This document shows, in pieces, positions 17,730 to 26,504 of a DNA stretch of 64,000 bases (positions are counted from its first letter, which is position 1; every line of letters starts with the position of its first letter). The translations under genes and the position numbers were made by a program. The stretch covers positions 62,001-126,000 of the forward strand of contig JAVJWR010000019.1 of assembly GCA_040221975.1 (NCBI GenBank). The letters run 5' to 3'. Under the pieces are notes generated by a model. That model was not told the DNA's origin and made no database searches. It saw only the letters and a program-made list of their open reading frames with translations. This DNA comes from Haliea sp040221975 (GTDB taxonomy: Bacteria; Pseudomonadota; Gammaproteobacteria; Pseudomonadales; Halieaceae).

Positions 17730-20195
17730 TCAGAACCGGTACTGGATCTCCGCGCCATACATCCGCGGCGGCGCCACCGCGAAACCGCCGGTGCCCGAGG
17801 ACTCCACCAGCGCGGTGCCGCCGTTGATGTAGTCCTCGTCGGTCAGGTTGGTGCCGAACAGGGACCCGACCCAGCGTTCATCGGGAGAGACCCACCCCAG
17901 CCGTGCGCTCAGCTCGAACTGCTCGTCTTCAAACCAGAGGCCGGTGGTGCAGCTCAGCGCGTCAAAGCAGAACTCCATGTCGAGCTTCCAGCTCGCCTGC
18001 AGGCGCGGGGTGAAGGTGCCGTAAGCGGTTTCCAGGTTGTACTGGGCCGACAGCAGGTAGGTCTGTTCGGCCAGCCGCGGCAGATTCTCACCGGAGCGAT
18101 CATTGGGGCAGGAGTCAACCTGCAGCAGGGTCAGGTCGGCACGCACGCAGCCGGGGCCCGGGGGTACGGAGGCATCGGCAATCGTGATCTGCTCGTCCAT
18201 GAACTCCTTGATATCACCATCGGTGATGGTGACGTTGAAGCCGATGATCAGGTTGTCCGTGGCCAGCCAGGTGCTCTCCAGTTCAAAACCCTTGATGGTG
18301 GACTCGGCCGCGTTGATGGTGGCTGGTGAGGGAGAGTTGACCTCCGGGTTGATAACCAGAGTGGTAAGCTGGCGATTGGTGTAATCCGTATAGAAGAAGG
18401 CGCCGTTGAGGCGCAGGCGACGCTGCAGCAGATCGAGCTTGAACCCCAGCTCGATATTCTCGACCTCCTCGGGCTCGAAGCGCTCCAGCTCGCCGGTCGG
18501 GGATTCGGACAAGCCGCCGGACAGGAAGCCCTCGCTGTAGGTTAGGTAGAAGCTGCCCTGATCCAGCCAGCTGTTGCCGTCGATCAGGTATTGAATGCTC
18601 GCCATCGGGGTCAGGTCGTTGTTGGAGACCTTGCGCTGGCGCACCCCGTCTTCGACCAGGGCAAACCCGGGGTTGTACTCGAACCCCGGCCGCTGGACCA
18701 CGAACAGGCCACCGCCCACGGGAATTGCCGGACCACCGTTGAGATCGAGAGTGGACGGGTCGATCGCCAGGTCCTGGATTTTCAGCTCCCGGCTCTCGTC
18801 GGTGTAGCGCAAGCCCAGGGTTGCCCGCCACTGGGGATTGAATTCCCATTCCAGCTGGGCGTAGGCCGCCACCGCGTCGTTGTTGGCGGTCTGGGTGTCT
18901 GCGGAGAGGTTCAGAAAGAACAGGTTGGCGATCGCGGGATCGAAGGGCCCAAGGAAGCTGATGCTTTGTCGCCCCTTGCTCTCCTCCTCGAACCAGTAAA
19001 GGCCAGTGACATATTGCAGGCGGTCGTCAAAGGCACTGCCAATGATCTGGAACTCCTGACTGAACTGATCGCTTTCACCGGCGCCTCCCTCGGGGTGCAC
19101 GGTATTGGTGCGATGCAGGAACGGGATACCGGTGTGATCCAGCTCGTCGTTCTGCGAGGCCTCGGTGTAGCGATAGCCGCTGATGCTCTTGATTGACAGG
19201 TCAGTGCTCAGCGCCCACTCAGCGACCAGCGAGGCCCCCCGGTTCTCGGCCTTGTACTCTCCGCCGAGGTCGGAAATGACCGTGCGCATATCGCCGCCAC
19301 CGGCGTCGGCCGCATCCTGGCAGAAATCCGCCAGGGTGCGGCCCGTCGAAGGACCAATGGCCAGCGCATTGAACAGCGTCGCCTGCCATCCAGTATCGTT
19401 GACATTGGCGCACTTCATGGGCCGCATGCGCTGGTCGGTGTCGGCCCAGTTCAGGTTCAGGTCCAGGGTGAGGTCGTCGCTGGCAACCCAGCGGGTCTGC
19501 CAGATAATGCTCTGGCGGTCCTCATCCATGTAGTCCTTGCCGTCAAACAGGTTCTCGATATGGCCATCGCGCTTGCGGGTAACTCCGGAAAACCGCGTCC
19601 ACAGCGTGTCGGTCAGCGGCAGGTTGAGGACGAACTCGGTATCGAGGCGGTCGTAGTTGCCGACCCGAACCCCAACCGAACCCTCGAATTCCTCGACCGG
19701 CTTGTTGGTGGTGAAGACCAGGGCGCCGCCGGTGGTGTTCTTGCCGAACAGGGTGCCCTGGGGACCGCGCAGTACCTGCACCGACTGGATATCGTTGAGA
19801 TCAAGCAGGGCGCCATCGGGACGACCGAGGTAGATGTCGTCGATGTAGATACCGACCCCGGAATCAATGTTTTCGCCGGTATTGCGCTGGCCGACACCGC
19901 GGATGTAGACACTGGCGAGAGGCGCCGCGCCATTGGCCTCCACCACGTCGATATTGGGGGCCAGGCTATTCAGATCCGCCAGATTGCGGACTCCGGCCTC
20001 CCGCAGGCCCTCTGCGTCCAGTGCCGTCACCGCCAGCGGAGTCTCCTGCAGGCTCTCCGCACGCTTGCGGGCAGTTACCAGCACTTCCTCGAGCACCATG
20101 CCCTGGGCCAGCACCGGCAGCGGTACCGCACCGGCAAGCGCAGCGGCAACCGCAAGGGACATTACGGACGAAGGTCTTGCACCACGCTTAGACAT
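17730..20195 (-). CDS. TonB-dependent outer-membrane receptor
   Basis: An 821-residue TonB-dependent receptor. A signal peptide (MSKRGARPSSVMSLAVAAAL to VLAQG) is followed by a plug domain (EEVLVTARKRAESLQETPLA, IRGVGQRN, LRGPQGTLFGKNTTGGAL) and a long beta-barrel ending in Phe (MYGAEIQYRF), the outer-membrane assembly signal. The TARKRAESLQ / GTLFGKNTTGG type is abundant in marine and sphingomonad genomes and typically serves siderophores, vitamins or hydrophobic/aromatic compounds; the ligand cannot be read here. The ATG at 20195 has AGAGAGG at the right distance; an upstream in-frame start would cross the promoter. Confidence 0.93.
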   Translation of the reverse strand: MSKRGARPSSVMSLAVAAALAGAVPLPVLAQGMVLEEVLVTARKRAESLQETPLAVTALDAEGLREAGVRNLADLNSLAPNIDVVEANGAAPLASVYIRGVGQRNTGENIDSGVGIYIDDIYLGRPDGALLDLNDIQSVQVLRGPQGTLFGKNTTGGALVFTTNKPVEEFEGSVGVRVGNYDRLDTEFVLNLPLTDTLWTRFSGVTRKRDGHIENLFDGKDYMDEDRQSIIWQTRWVASDDLTLDLNLNWADTDQRMRPMKCANVNDTGWQATLFNALAIGPSTGRTLADFCQDAADAGGGDMRTVISDLGGEYKAENRGASLVAEWALSTDLSIKSISGYRYTEASQNDELDHTGIPFLHRTNTVHPEGGAGESDQFSQEFQIIGSAFDDRLQYVTGLYWFEEESKGRQSISFLGPFDPAIANLFFLNLSADTQTANNDAVAAYAQLEWEFNPQWRATLGLRYTDESRELKIQDLAIDPSTLDLNGGPAIPVGGGLFVVQRPGFEYNPGFALVEDGVRQRKVSNNDLTPMASIQYLIDGNSWLDQGSFYLTYSEGFLSGGLSESPTGELERFEPEEVENIELGFKLDLLQRRLRLNGAFFYTDYTNRQLTTLVINPEVNSPSPATINAAESTIKGFELESTWLATDNLIIGFNVTITDGDIKEFMDEQITIADASVPPGPGCVRADLTLLQVDSCPNDRSGENLPRLAEQTYLLSAQYNLETAYGTFTPRLQASWKLDMEFCFDALSCTTGLWFEDEQFELSARLGWVSPDERWVGSLFGTNLTDEDYINGGTALVESSGTGGFAVAPPRMYGAEIQYRF

Positions 20196-20199
20196 CAAC

Positions 20200-20250
20200 T
20201 GTACCTCTCTGATTATAATTATTGATCGCGCCACTAACGACGGTTAGTTT
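20200..20250 (-). promoter_or_regulatory. Receptor promoter region with a perfect inverted repeat
   Basis: ACTAAC-GACG-GTTAGT at 20233-20248 is a perfect 6-4-6 inverted repeat. Read toward the receptor gene, a TATAAT -10 box (about 20213-20218) lies 14 bases beyond it, so the repeat would overlap the -35 region. A repressor site of the TetR size class is a reasonable inference. The rest of 20196-20342 shows nothing else. Confidence 0.45.
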
Positions 20251-20342
20251 CGATTAAAGCAGTCTTTCCGGCACAACGGCAAGACGGCAAATTACCGCGA
20301 TCGGGAATGCCCGTTGCACGCAGTCGGTTTAACGCGGCTGGT

Positions 20343-21008
20343 TCAACTTACACTACTGGTAGCGAGCCCGGCCGGACAGGACACCCCGGTGCCATCCAGG
20401 CCGCAATAACCACCGGGGTTCTTGGCCAGATACTGCTGGTGATACTCTTCGGCATAGTAGAAAGGTGGCGCGGGCAGGATCTCGGTGGTGATGGCGTCGT
20501 AGCCGGCGCCATCCAGGGCGGCCTGGAACTGCTCGCGGCTGAGTTCGGCAGCCTGCTGCTGTTCGGCGCCATAGGTGTAGATCGCCGAGCGATACTGGGT
20601 CCCCAGGTCATTGCCCTGGCGCATGCCCTGGGTGGGGTCGTGTCCCTCCCAGAAGTGCTGCAACAGCTCGGCATAGCTGATCAGCGCGGGATCAAACACC
20701 ACCAGTACCGCTTCCGTATGACCCGTCTGGCCGCTACACACTTCCTGGTAGGTAGGGTTGGGTGTATGGCCTCCGGCATAGCCGGCCGCCGTGGTAAATA
20801 CCCCGGGCAACTGCCAGAACAGGCGCTCCACGCCCCAGAAACAGCCCATGCCAAATACCGCCTGCTGCAGGTGGGCGGGGAATGGCCCGGACAACGGGTG
20901 GCCATTGACGTAGTGCGCGGCGGGTACCGGCATTGGCTCCGACCGGCCGGACAGCGCCGAATCGGGGGTGGGGATAGCGCGTTTCTTGCGAATATCGAAC
21001 AGGCTCAT
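20343..21008 (-). CDS. msrA: Peptide-methionine (S)-S-oxide reductase MsrA
   Basis: A 221-residue enzyme that reduces methionine-S-sulfoxide in proteins. The catalytic motif GCFWG carries C56. The MsrA motifs AAGYAGGHTPNPTYQEVCSG and GMRQGNDLGTQYRS are intact. A resolving cysteine is present near the C-terminus (GGYCGLDGTGVSC). No MsrB domain is fused. It is divergent from the small gene at 21215, with a 15-bp palindrome between them. Confidence 0.96.
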   Translation of the reverse strand: MSLFDIRKKRAIPTPDSALSGRSEPMPVPAAHYVNGHPLSGPFPAHLQQAVFGMGCFWGVERLFWQLPGVFTTAAGYAGGHTPNPTYQEVCSGQTGHTEAVLVVFDPALISYAELLQHFWEGHDPTQGMRQGNDLGTQYRSAIYTYGAEQQQAAELSREQFQAALDGAGYDAITTEILPAPPFYYAEEYHQQYLAKNPGGYCGLDGTGVSCPAGLATSSVS

Positions 21009-21107
21009 CGTCGTTACCTCGTTGCTGCACAGGAGCCAGTGTACTGCCCTTCCCCTCGCCCGTGTAGCCGGTGTAAGCTCGAATCCACGTCGATTTCCGG
21101 TTGCGCC

Positions 21108-21122
21108 ACATGACTGTCATGT
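21108..21122. promoter_or_regulatory. Perfect 15-bp palindrome between divergent genes
   Basis: ACATGACTGTCATGT is a perfect 7-1-7 palindrome in the 206-bp region between msrA (minus) and the 63-aa gene (plus). Position and symmetry suggest a dimeric regulator operator serving one or both directions. No strong -10/-35 pair is evident next to it. Confidence 0.4.
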
Positions 21123-21214
21123 TTATGCCCTAGTCTGCAGCGATCCGGAAACAACCGGGCCACGAACCAAAGCAGTCTGGCGTGGTCTGAGCTGGCGAGT
21201 AAAAGGAATAAACC

Positions 21215-21406
21215 ATGACAATACACAACACCACATTTGACCCGGGCGAATTCTGCAGCCGCAAGCTCTGGCGCATCGTGACCGGCCAGGAAAGCCAGCA
21301 GTCTCTCGACAAAGGCAGCCTGCAGAAGGCCGTTGCCGAACTCGCCGAGCGCCGCCACTACCTTGCCGAGCTGGAGCGACTGGGCAAACTGGAACACCGG
21401 CACTAG
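21215..21406 (+). CDS. Small hypothetical protein (63 aa)
   Basis: A 63-residue charged soluble protein with no recognised family. The second half (LQKAVAELAERRHYLAELERL) is predicted helical, possibly a short coiled coil. AAAAGGA precedes the ATG at a good distance, which together with the close spacing (12 nt) to the VWA gene supports real expression. There is one cysteine, in GEFCSRKLW. Function unknown; co-expression with the next genes is inferred. Confidence 0.6.
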   Translation: MTIHNTTFDPGEFCSRKLWRIVTGQESQQSLDKGSLQKAVAELAERRHYLAELERLGKLEHRH

Positions 21407-21418
21407 CCCTGAGACACG

Positions 21419-22105
21419 ATGGCAAAAACCCCGGCCCGCAAGGCCAACAGCAAGGACGTGCAGGCCTTTCTCAGCAAGAGCAAGGCCGTGGCAACATTTG
21501 CTGAAAAATACCCGCGCCTCCTGTTTGCCATCGATGCCACTGCCAGTCGCGAACCCACCTGGAGCATCGCCCGGCAGCTGCAGTCGGACATGTTTGCGAG
21601 CGCCGGTCGCATAGCCTCACTATCAGTACAACTCTGTTACTACCGCGGCTTCCAGGAATTCCACGCCAGCCCCTGGCTGCGCGACACCCAGGCTCTGGCC
21701 CGTCAGATGGCGGCGGTGCGCTGCGAGGGCGGACATACGCAGATCGGCCGCCTGCTGCGCCACGCCCAGCAGGTGCACCGGGAGACGCCAGTGCGTGCTC
21801 TTGTCTTCATCGGCGACGCCGTGGAAGAATTGCCCGACAGCCTCTGCAACCAGGCCGGACAGTGCGGCCTGCTGAAAATGCCGCTATTCCTGTTTCAGGA
21901 GGGCGACGACCCCCTCGTACGCCGCACCTTCCAGAGCATGGCCCGACTCAGCGGTGGAGCCTGGGCGCGCTTTGACCATCGCAGCGCACACACCCTGGCG
22001 GAATTGCTGGGCGCGGTCGCACGCTATGCCGCCGGCGGCCGGGCTGCGTTGGAGAATAACCCCGGGGAGGGTGCTAAACTGCTGCTCCAACAACTCAAAC
22101 CCTGA
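21419..22105 (+). CDS. VWA-like domain protein
   Basis: A 228-residue protein with a von Willebrand factor A-like fold. The strand LLFAIDATASREPTW contains a MIDAS-type D-x-T-x-S (D39, T41, S43), and a second conserved stretch is GHTQIGRLLRHA. No signal peptide or membrane segment is visible, so it is probably cytoplasmic. It sits 8 nt before a membrane J-domain protein. The specific role is unknown; a metal-dependent protein-binding or chaperone-adaptor job with the J-protein is an inference. Confidence 0.7.
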   Translation: MAKTPARKANSKDVQAFLSKSKAVATFAEKYPRLLFAIDATASREPTWSIARQLQSDMFASAGRIASLSVQLCYYRGFQEFHASPWLRDTQALARQMAAVRCEGGHTQIGRLLRHAQQVHRETPVRALVFIGDAVEELPDSLCNQAGQCGLLKMPLFLFQEGDDPLVRRTFQSMARLSGGAWARFDHRSAHTLAELLGAVARYAAGGRAALENNPGEGAKLLLQQLKP

Positions 22106-22113
22106 GGACCGAC

Positions 22114-22830
22114 GTGCCGAAACTCTTGCTGCTGCTGGCCATCGCGCTCGCCCTCTACATCCTGTTCATTCGCGCCCAGGCCCTGCCTCCCCACCAGCGC
22201 AAGGGCCAGTACCTGAAACTGGGGATCGGTATCGCCGTGGCTGCCGTCGTCTTCCTGACCGTAACCGGGCGCATGCACTGGGTCGGCGCCGCGTTAACCG
22301 GTCTGCTGGTCGGAGCGCGCCAGCTGCTGCCGCTGCTGGTACGCCTGTTCCCCATGTTGTCGGCCCTGCGCAACAAGTCCAGCGCAGCGGGTCCGGGGCA
22401 GCACTCCACGGTGGAATCAGTCATTCTGCGCATGCACCTGGACCACGAGTCCGGCAAACTGAGCGGCGAAGTGCTGCGCGGTCCGCTGCAGGACTGGCGG
22501 CTGGACGAACTGGATCGCAGCCAGCTGGAGGGCCTTCTGCTTTTCTGCCAACAGGAAGACAATGACTCGGTACAATTGCTGGTCAGCTATCTGGAGCAGC
22601 GCTTCCCCGGCGAATCCGACTTCGGCAAACAGCAGCAGACGGCACCGGATTCCGGTGGCGGACTGTCCCGTACCGAGGCATTGGCGGTACTGGGTCTGGG
22701 CGACGACGCCAGTGACGAGGATATCGTGCAGGCACACCGGAAACTCATGCAGAAACTGCACCCGGACCGCGGCGGCAACGATTACCTGGCCGCCAAGATC
22801 AACCAGGCCAAGGATTTCCTGCTCGGCTAG
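22114..22830 (+). CDS. Membrane-anchored J-domain protein
   Basis: A 238-residue protein with two N-terminal hydrophobic segments (LLLLLAIALALYILFI and KLGIGIAVAAVVFLTV), a middle region of about 100 residues, and a C-terminal J-domain. The J-domain has EALAVLGLGDDASDEDIVQAHRK, HPD at residues 216-218, and ends AKINQAKDFLLG like Pam18/TIM14 and DjlA-type domains. It should recruit and stimulate DnaK at the inner membrane. The start is GTG with TGAGGA upstream. The partner or client is unknown. Confidence 0.82.
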   Translation: MPKLLLLLAIALALYILFIRAQALPPHQRKGQYLKLGIGIAVAAVVFLTVTGRMHWVGAALTGLLVGARQLLPLLVRLFPMLSALRNKSSAAGPGQHSTVESVILRMHLDHESGKLSGEVLRGPLQDWRLDELDRSQLEGLLLFCQQEDNDSVQLLVSYLEQRFPGESDFGKQQQTAPDSGGGLSRTEALAVLGLGDDASDEDIVQAHRKLMQKLHPDRGGNDYLAAKINQAKDFLLG

Positions 22831-22877
22831 AATGGCCGGCAGCAGGCACCCGACACCACAGAGGAACACGACTTGCC

Positions 22878-23192
22878 ATGAGCGACGTATTTGTCATCCG
22901 CAATCAGCTGGGTCACTACTGGGGCAAGAGCAAGGCCTGGGTCGACGGCCGCGATGCCAGGGCAGTGCAGCGCGTGAAGCATCAGGACGAGGCGGTCAAC
23001 CTGCTGTTCGAACTCAGCAGCAAGGATGTCGACCTGCGCGGCGAGGTCGTCACCGCGGCGGTGGACGAGCGCGCTGAACCACTGCTCGAGCCCAGCAGCA
23101 ATCCCCTGCCCCAGCCGGCTGCGACAGACCCGTCAATATCTGCTGGCGCCACGGAACAGGACGCACTGGTTGACGGTCAAACCGGGGCTTGA
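22878..23192 (+). CDS. Conserved hypothetical protein (104 aa)
   Basis: A 104-residue soluble protein. The N-terminal half (FVIRNQLGHYWGKSKAWVDG and the following AVNLLFELSSKDVDLRG) looks conserved and resembles uncharacterised proteins of pseudomonads; the C-terminal 40 residues are a low-complexity Pro/Ser/Ala tail. The ATG lies 47 nt after the J-protein gene and 30 nt before htpX. Function unknown. Confidence 0.65.
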   Translation: MSDVFVIRNQLGHYWGKSKAWVDGRDARAVQRVKHQDEAVNLLFELSSKDVDLRGEVVTAAVDERAEPLLEPSSNPLPQPAATDPSISAGATEQDALVDGQTGA

Positions 23193-23222
23193 ACAACCAC
23201 CACCACGAGGTGCAACAGCAAC

Positions 23223-24104
23223 ATGAGAATCCTGCTTTTCCTGGCGACCAACATCGCGGTACTGGTACTGGTCAGTCTTGTCTTCAGCCTGCTCGGGCTG
23301 GACGGCATCCTCGCCGCCAATGGCGTGGACCTGAACCTGGGTTCCCTGCTGATCTTCTGCGCCCTGTTCGGCTTTGGGGGCTCGCTGATCTCCCTGTTCC
23401 TGTCAAAGTGGATGGCGAAGCGCGGCACCGGCACCCGGATCATTGAGAACCCGCGCACCCGCGATGAACAGTGGTTGCTGGACACCGTACGCGAACTGGC
23501 CCGGGATGCCGGCATCGGCATGCCCGAGGTCGGCATTTTTCCCTCCGAGGCTGCCAATGCCTTTGCCACAGGCTGGAACCGCAACGCCGCCCTGGTCGCG
23601 GTCAGCAGCGGCTTGCTGCAGCGTTTCAGCCGCGAGGAAGCCCGCGCAGTCATGGCCCATGAAATCGGCCACGTGGCCAATGGCGACATGGTGACGCTCA
23701 CGCTCATTCAGGGCGTGGTCAACACCTTCGTGCTGTTCTTTGCGCGGATTATCGGCCACACGGTGGACCGGGTGGTGTTCAAGACCCAGAACGGCTACGG
23801 CATAGGCTACTACGTGGTGACGATCGTCGCCCAAATCGTGCTCAGTATCCTCGCCAGCATGATCGTGTTCTGGTTCTCGCGCTGGCGCGAGTACCGCGCC
23901 GACGCCGCTGGCGCCAGCCTGGCGGGCAACGCGGCCATGATCGGCGCCCTGCAGCGGCTGCGGGCGGAACAGGGCCTGCCCCAGGACCTGCCCGGTGAAT
24001 TGACGGCTTTCGGGATCAGCGAGCAGCTGAAAGAGGGCCTGTCCGGCCTGTTCCGCTCGCACCCGCCGCTGGAGGACCGGATCAGGGCCCTGCAGCAGCG
24101 CTGA
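23223..24104 (+). CDS. htpX: Inner-membrane zinc metalloprotease HtpX
   Basis: A 293-residue M48 metalloprotease that degrades misfolded membrane proteins together with FtsH. Two N-terminal transmembrane segments, the zinc motif HEIGH (H146, E147, H150), two further membrane segments and the downstream ligand region WREYRADAAGA are all present. The 3' end overlaps the convergent EthD gene by 23 nt. Confidence 0.96.
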   Translation: MRILLFLATNIAVLVLVSLVFSLLGLDGILAANGVDLNLGSLLIFCALFGFGGSLISLFLSKWMAKRGTGTRIIENPRTRDEQWLLDTVRELARDAGIGMPEVGIFPSEAANAFATGWNRNAALVAVSSGLLQRFSREEARAVMAHEIGHVANGDMVTLTLIQGVVNTFVLFFARIIGHTVDRVVFKTQNGYGIGYYVVTIVAQIVLSILASMIVFWFSRWREYRADAAGASLAGNAAMIGALQRLRAEQGLPQDLPGELTAFGISEQLKEGLSGLFRSHPPLEDRIRALQQR

Positions 24105-24795
24105 ACAGGTATTCGCTCATGGGCACGACATCGATTTTGTCGAAGTCGATGAAGCGGGCACAGCTCTCCATCATCGCGGCTTCATGGGCCGCCAGCGTCG
24201 CGTCATCAGCCGCTGCGTAGAAAGCGTGCTTCGAGGTCATCGCCGCGTCGGGGAAGTTCTCCTCGACGATGGCGTGCAACAGCGGTGCGTCATCATCCAG
24301 CGCACACACCACCAGGTTCTGGCGGTAGGCAAAGGTGGCCTGGGTGTCGATTGCCACCTGGCCGTGACTGCCCTTCCATATCCCCAGCCAGCTTTGCTCA
24401 TCCAGTCGCGGCGGCCGCTGCAGCAGCGCCACCTGGCAGAAGCCAGGCACCCGGGCATCGGCCCCGGGGGGCTGCGTGCTGTTGACAATAGGCTCGGCCT
24501 CGGACACCAGCCAGGCGCAGCTGCGGGCCACCAGCTCCGGCACCAGCACCGCGGGGTCCGGCCGCCGCCAGGCATCATCCAGCCACAGCGACAGCAATGC
24601 ATCGGGCAGTGGCCCGCTGGTCTGCATGCGCTTGTCGTCGGCTGCAGCGACCGCGCTGTCCACCACCGCCAGCCGCAGCCCGCGCAGCGCTGCCAGAGCC
24701 TGCAACTGCGGCACCAGCTGCTGTCGCAAGCCCGCCCCGAAGTCATCCGCCGCGACGGTGTCCTGGTGCCACAGACAATAGATTACCTTTTCCAT
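24082..24795 (-). CDS. EthD-domain protein
   Basis: A 237-residue protein that appears to be a duplicated ferredoxin-like (EthD / dimeric alpha-beta barrel) fold: EKVIYCLWHQD opens the first half and DEQSWLGIWKGSHGQVAI the second. Proteins of this type occur beside SDRs and acyl-CoA genes in catabolic clusters of actinobacteria and marine gammaproteobacteria, but their reaction is not established. It lies 9 nt after the SDR gene, so the two are co-transcribed. A TGAGGG site precedes the ATG. Its 3' end overlaps htpX. Confidence 0.65.
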   Translation of the reverse strand: MEKVIYCLWHQDTVAADDFGAGLRQQLVPQLQALAALRGLRLAVVDSAVAAADDKRMQTSGPLPDALLSLWLDDAWRRPDPAVLVPELVARSCAWLVSEAEPIVNSTQPPGADARVPGFCQVALLQRPPRLDEQSWLGIWKGSHGQVAIDTQATFAYRQNLVVCALDDDAPLLHAIVEENFPDAAMTSKHAFYAAADDATLAAHEAAMMESCARFIDFDKIDVVPMSEYLFSAAAGP

Positions 24796-24804
24796 GATCG
24801 ACCC

Positions 24805-25575
24805 TCAGGACAGGCCGAGCGGCGGGGTAATGGTGGCGCAATTGTCGATCAGCATTTCCGTCCCGTTCACGAACCATGACTCATCCGCCGCCAGGTACAG
24901 CACCATGTGCGCCACGTCTTCGGGGTTGCACATGTTATTGCCCTGCAGGGAGGCCAGATCCTCGGCGCTCACTGCTTCCTTGCCGGTCGCCAGTTTCGCC
25001 ACCATCGGGGTTCTGACGCCATCGGGATGCACCGAGTTGCAGCGGATGCGGTTGCCCTTTTCCTTGCAGTACATGGCCACGGATTTGGTCAGCGAGCGCA
25101 CGGCGCCCTTGCTGGCGCTGTAGGCTGCAGCAAAGGAGACGCCCTGGATCGCCGCCACCGAAGACATGTTGACGATGGATCCGCCGCCACTCTGCTCCAT
25201 CGCCGGAATGGCGTGCTTGCAGCCCAGGAAGACACCTTCGGAATTCACTGCCTGCACCTTGCGGAAGGTGGCGAGATCGGTATCCACCACCGAGGCCGCA
25301 GTCAGCAGGCCGGCATTGTTGACCAGGATATCAAGGCGCCCGAACGCTTCCAGGGTGGCGGCGATCACACTGCTCCAGTTGTCTTCATCGGTGACATCCA
25401 GACGCATGAACCGGGCCTGCTCACCAATGCTTTCCGCCACGGCCTTGCCATCGGTCTCGTTGAGGTCCGCTATCACGACCGATGCGCCCTCCTGAGCCAG
25501 CAGGATCGCGTCCGCCTTGCCCATGCCACTGGCCCCACCCGTGACGATCGCCACCTTGCCTGCCACTCGTCCCAT
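24805..25575 (-). CDS. Short-chain dehydrogenase/reductase
   Basis: A 256-residue classical SDR. TGGASGMGKA (cofactor binding, about residues 12-21), DVTDEDNW, NNAG, a serine in VNMSSVAA, the YSASK catalytic motif and a C-terminal substrate loop are present. An acidic residue after the second strand (VIADLNE) suggests NAD(H). The 3-alpha/3-beta-hydroxysteroid dehydrogenase-like appearance fits the neighbourhood, but the substrate is not determined. It is the first gene of a two-gene unit with the EthD protein. Confidence 0.85.
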   Translation of the reverse strand: MGRVAGKVAIVTGGASGMGKADAILLAQEGASVVIADLNETDGKAVAESIGEQARFMRLDVTDEDNWSSVIAATLEAFGRLDILVNNAGLLTAASVVDTDLATFRKVQAVNSEGVFLGCKHAIPAMEQSGGGSIVNMSSVAAIQGVSFAAAYSASKGAVRSLTKSVAMYCKEKGNRIRCNSVHPDGVRTPMVAKLATGKEAVSAEDLASLQGNNMCNPEDVAHMVLYLAADESWFVNGTEMLIDNCATITPPLGLS

Positions 25576-25769
25576 CTAAATGCTCCCTGGCCCCGGTGGG
25601 GCTTGTTCTGGTGTGTGAGCGCCGGAGTTAAGCAAATGACCCCGCAAAGCTCAATCGGACAACGGTAAAAGCGAAGCCCGTGACTGCTCTGTTGAACCGG
25701 CGTCGAACCTCGCACCTGGCGCGCAGTAATAGTATTCTTGCCAACCCGGATCATTTGTGGAGTATCCTC

Positions 25770-26498
25770 ATGCAACAGTCCCCGGATTCATCGCGACTGC
25801 TTACGGTACTGACCTATATCGCGCTGGCCCTGTTGCTGGCCCTGCCGCTGGCAGTGCTGACGGTAAGGGCCGGCTTCTGGCAACAGGGGTTGCTGCTGTA
25901 CGCCATCAGCTGCCTGGCCGCGGCCGTTGTGCTGCTGCTGTTTGTGCTGCTGCTGGCCCTGCCAAAGTACCGGCAACGGAAGCGCCAGACAGGACTGGGC
26001 GTACTGCTGGCCCTGCCCGGCACCCTGCTGTTCCTGTCATTGCTGGCAACCCGGGGCGACTACCCGCCGATCCACGACATCACCACCGACCTGAGCGATC
26101 CGCCCGTGTTCACCCACGCGCCCTCTCTGCGTGGGCCGGACAGCAACACCCTGGCAGTCAAGCCCGACACGCTCGGCGTGCAGCGCGAGGCCTACCCGGA
26201 ACTGGAGAGCCTGCGCAGCGAGCGCACGGTCGACAACGCCTACCGGCACGCTCTGGAAGTGGCAGCGGGACTGGGCTGGGACATTGTCTGGCAGGACCCC
26301 GAATCCGGCTACATCGAAGCCGTGGACAGCACTGCAATCATGGCTTTCAAGGACGACATCGCCATCCGCGTGCGTGCCGCTGCCGAGGGCAGCGTGATCG
26401 ACCTGCGCTCCGTGTCCCGGGTCGGGGTCGGCGATATCGGCGCCAACGCCAGGCGCATCCGTGCCTTCATTACAGCGTTCAGTGAACGCGGGAACTGA
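25770..26498 (+). CDS. DUF1499 membrane protein
   Basis: A 242-residue protein with three N-terminal hydrophobic segments (LLTVLTYIALALLLALPLAV and two more before residue 100) and a C-terminal DUF1499 domain (ALEVAAGLGWDIVWQDPESG, IDLRSVSRVGVGDIGANARR). Function is unknown in the family. The ATG at 25770 is chosen because GGAG lies 9 bases upstream; a longer reading from 25680 has no site. The next gene, a DegS-like protease, starts 6 nt later, so they form one unit. Confidence 0.8.
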   Translation: MQQSPDSSRLLTVLTYIALALLLALPLAVLTVRAGFWQQGLLLYAISCLAAAVVLLLFVLLLALPKYRQRKRQTGLGVLLALPGTLLFLSLLATRGDYPPIHDITTDLSDPPVFTHAPSLRGPDSNTLAVKPDTLGVQREAYPELESLRSERTVDNAYRHALEVAAGLGWDIVWQDPESGYIEAVDSTAIMAFKDDIAIRVRAAAEGSVIDLRSVSRVGVGDIGANARRIRAFITAFSERGN

Positions 26499-26504
26499 TT
26501 CCAC

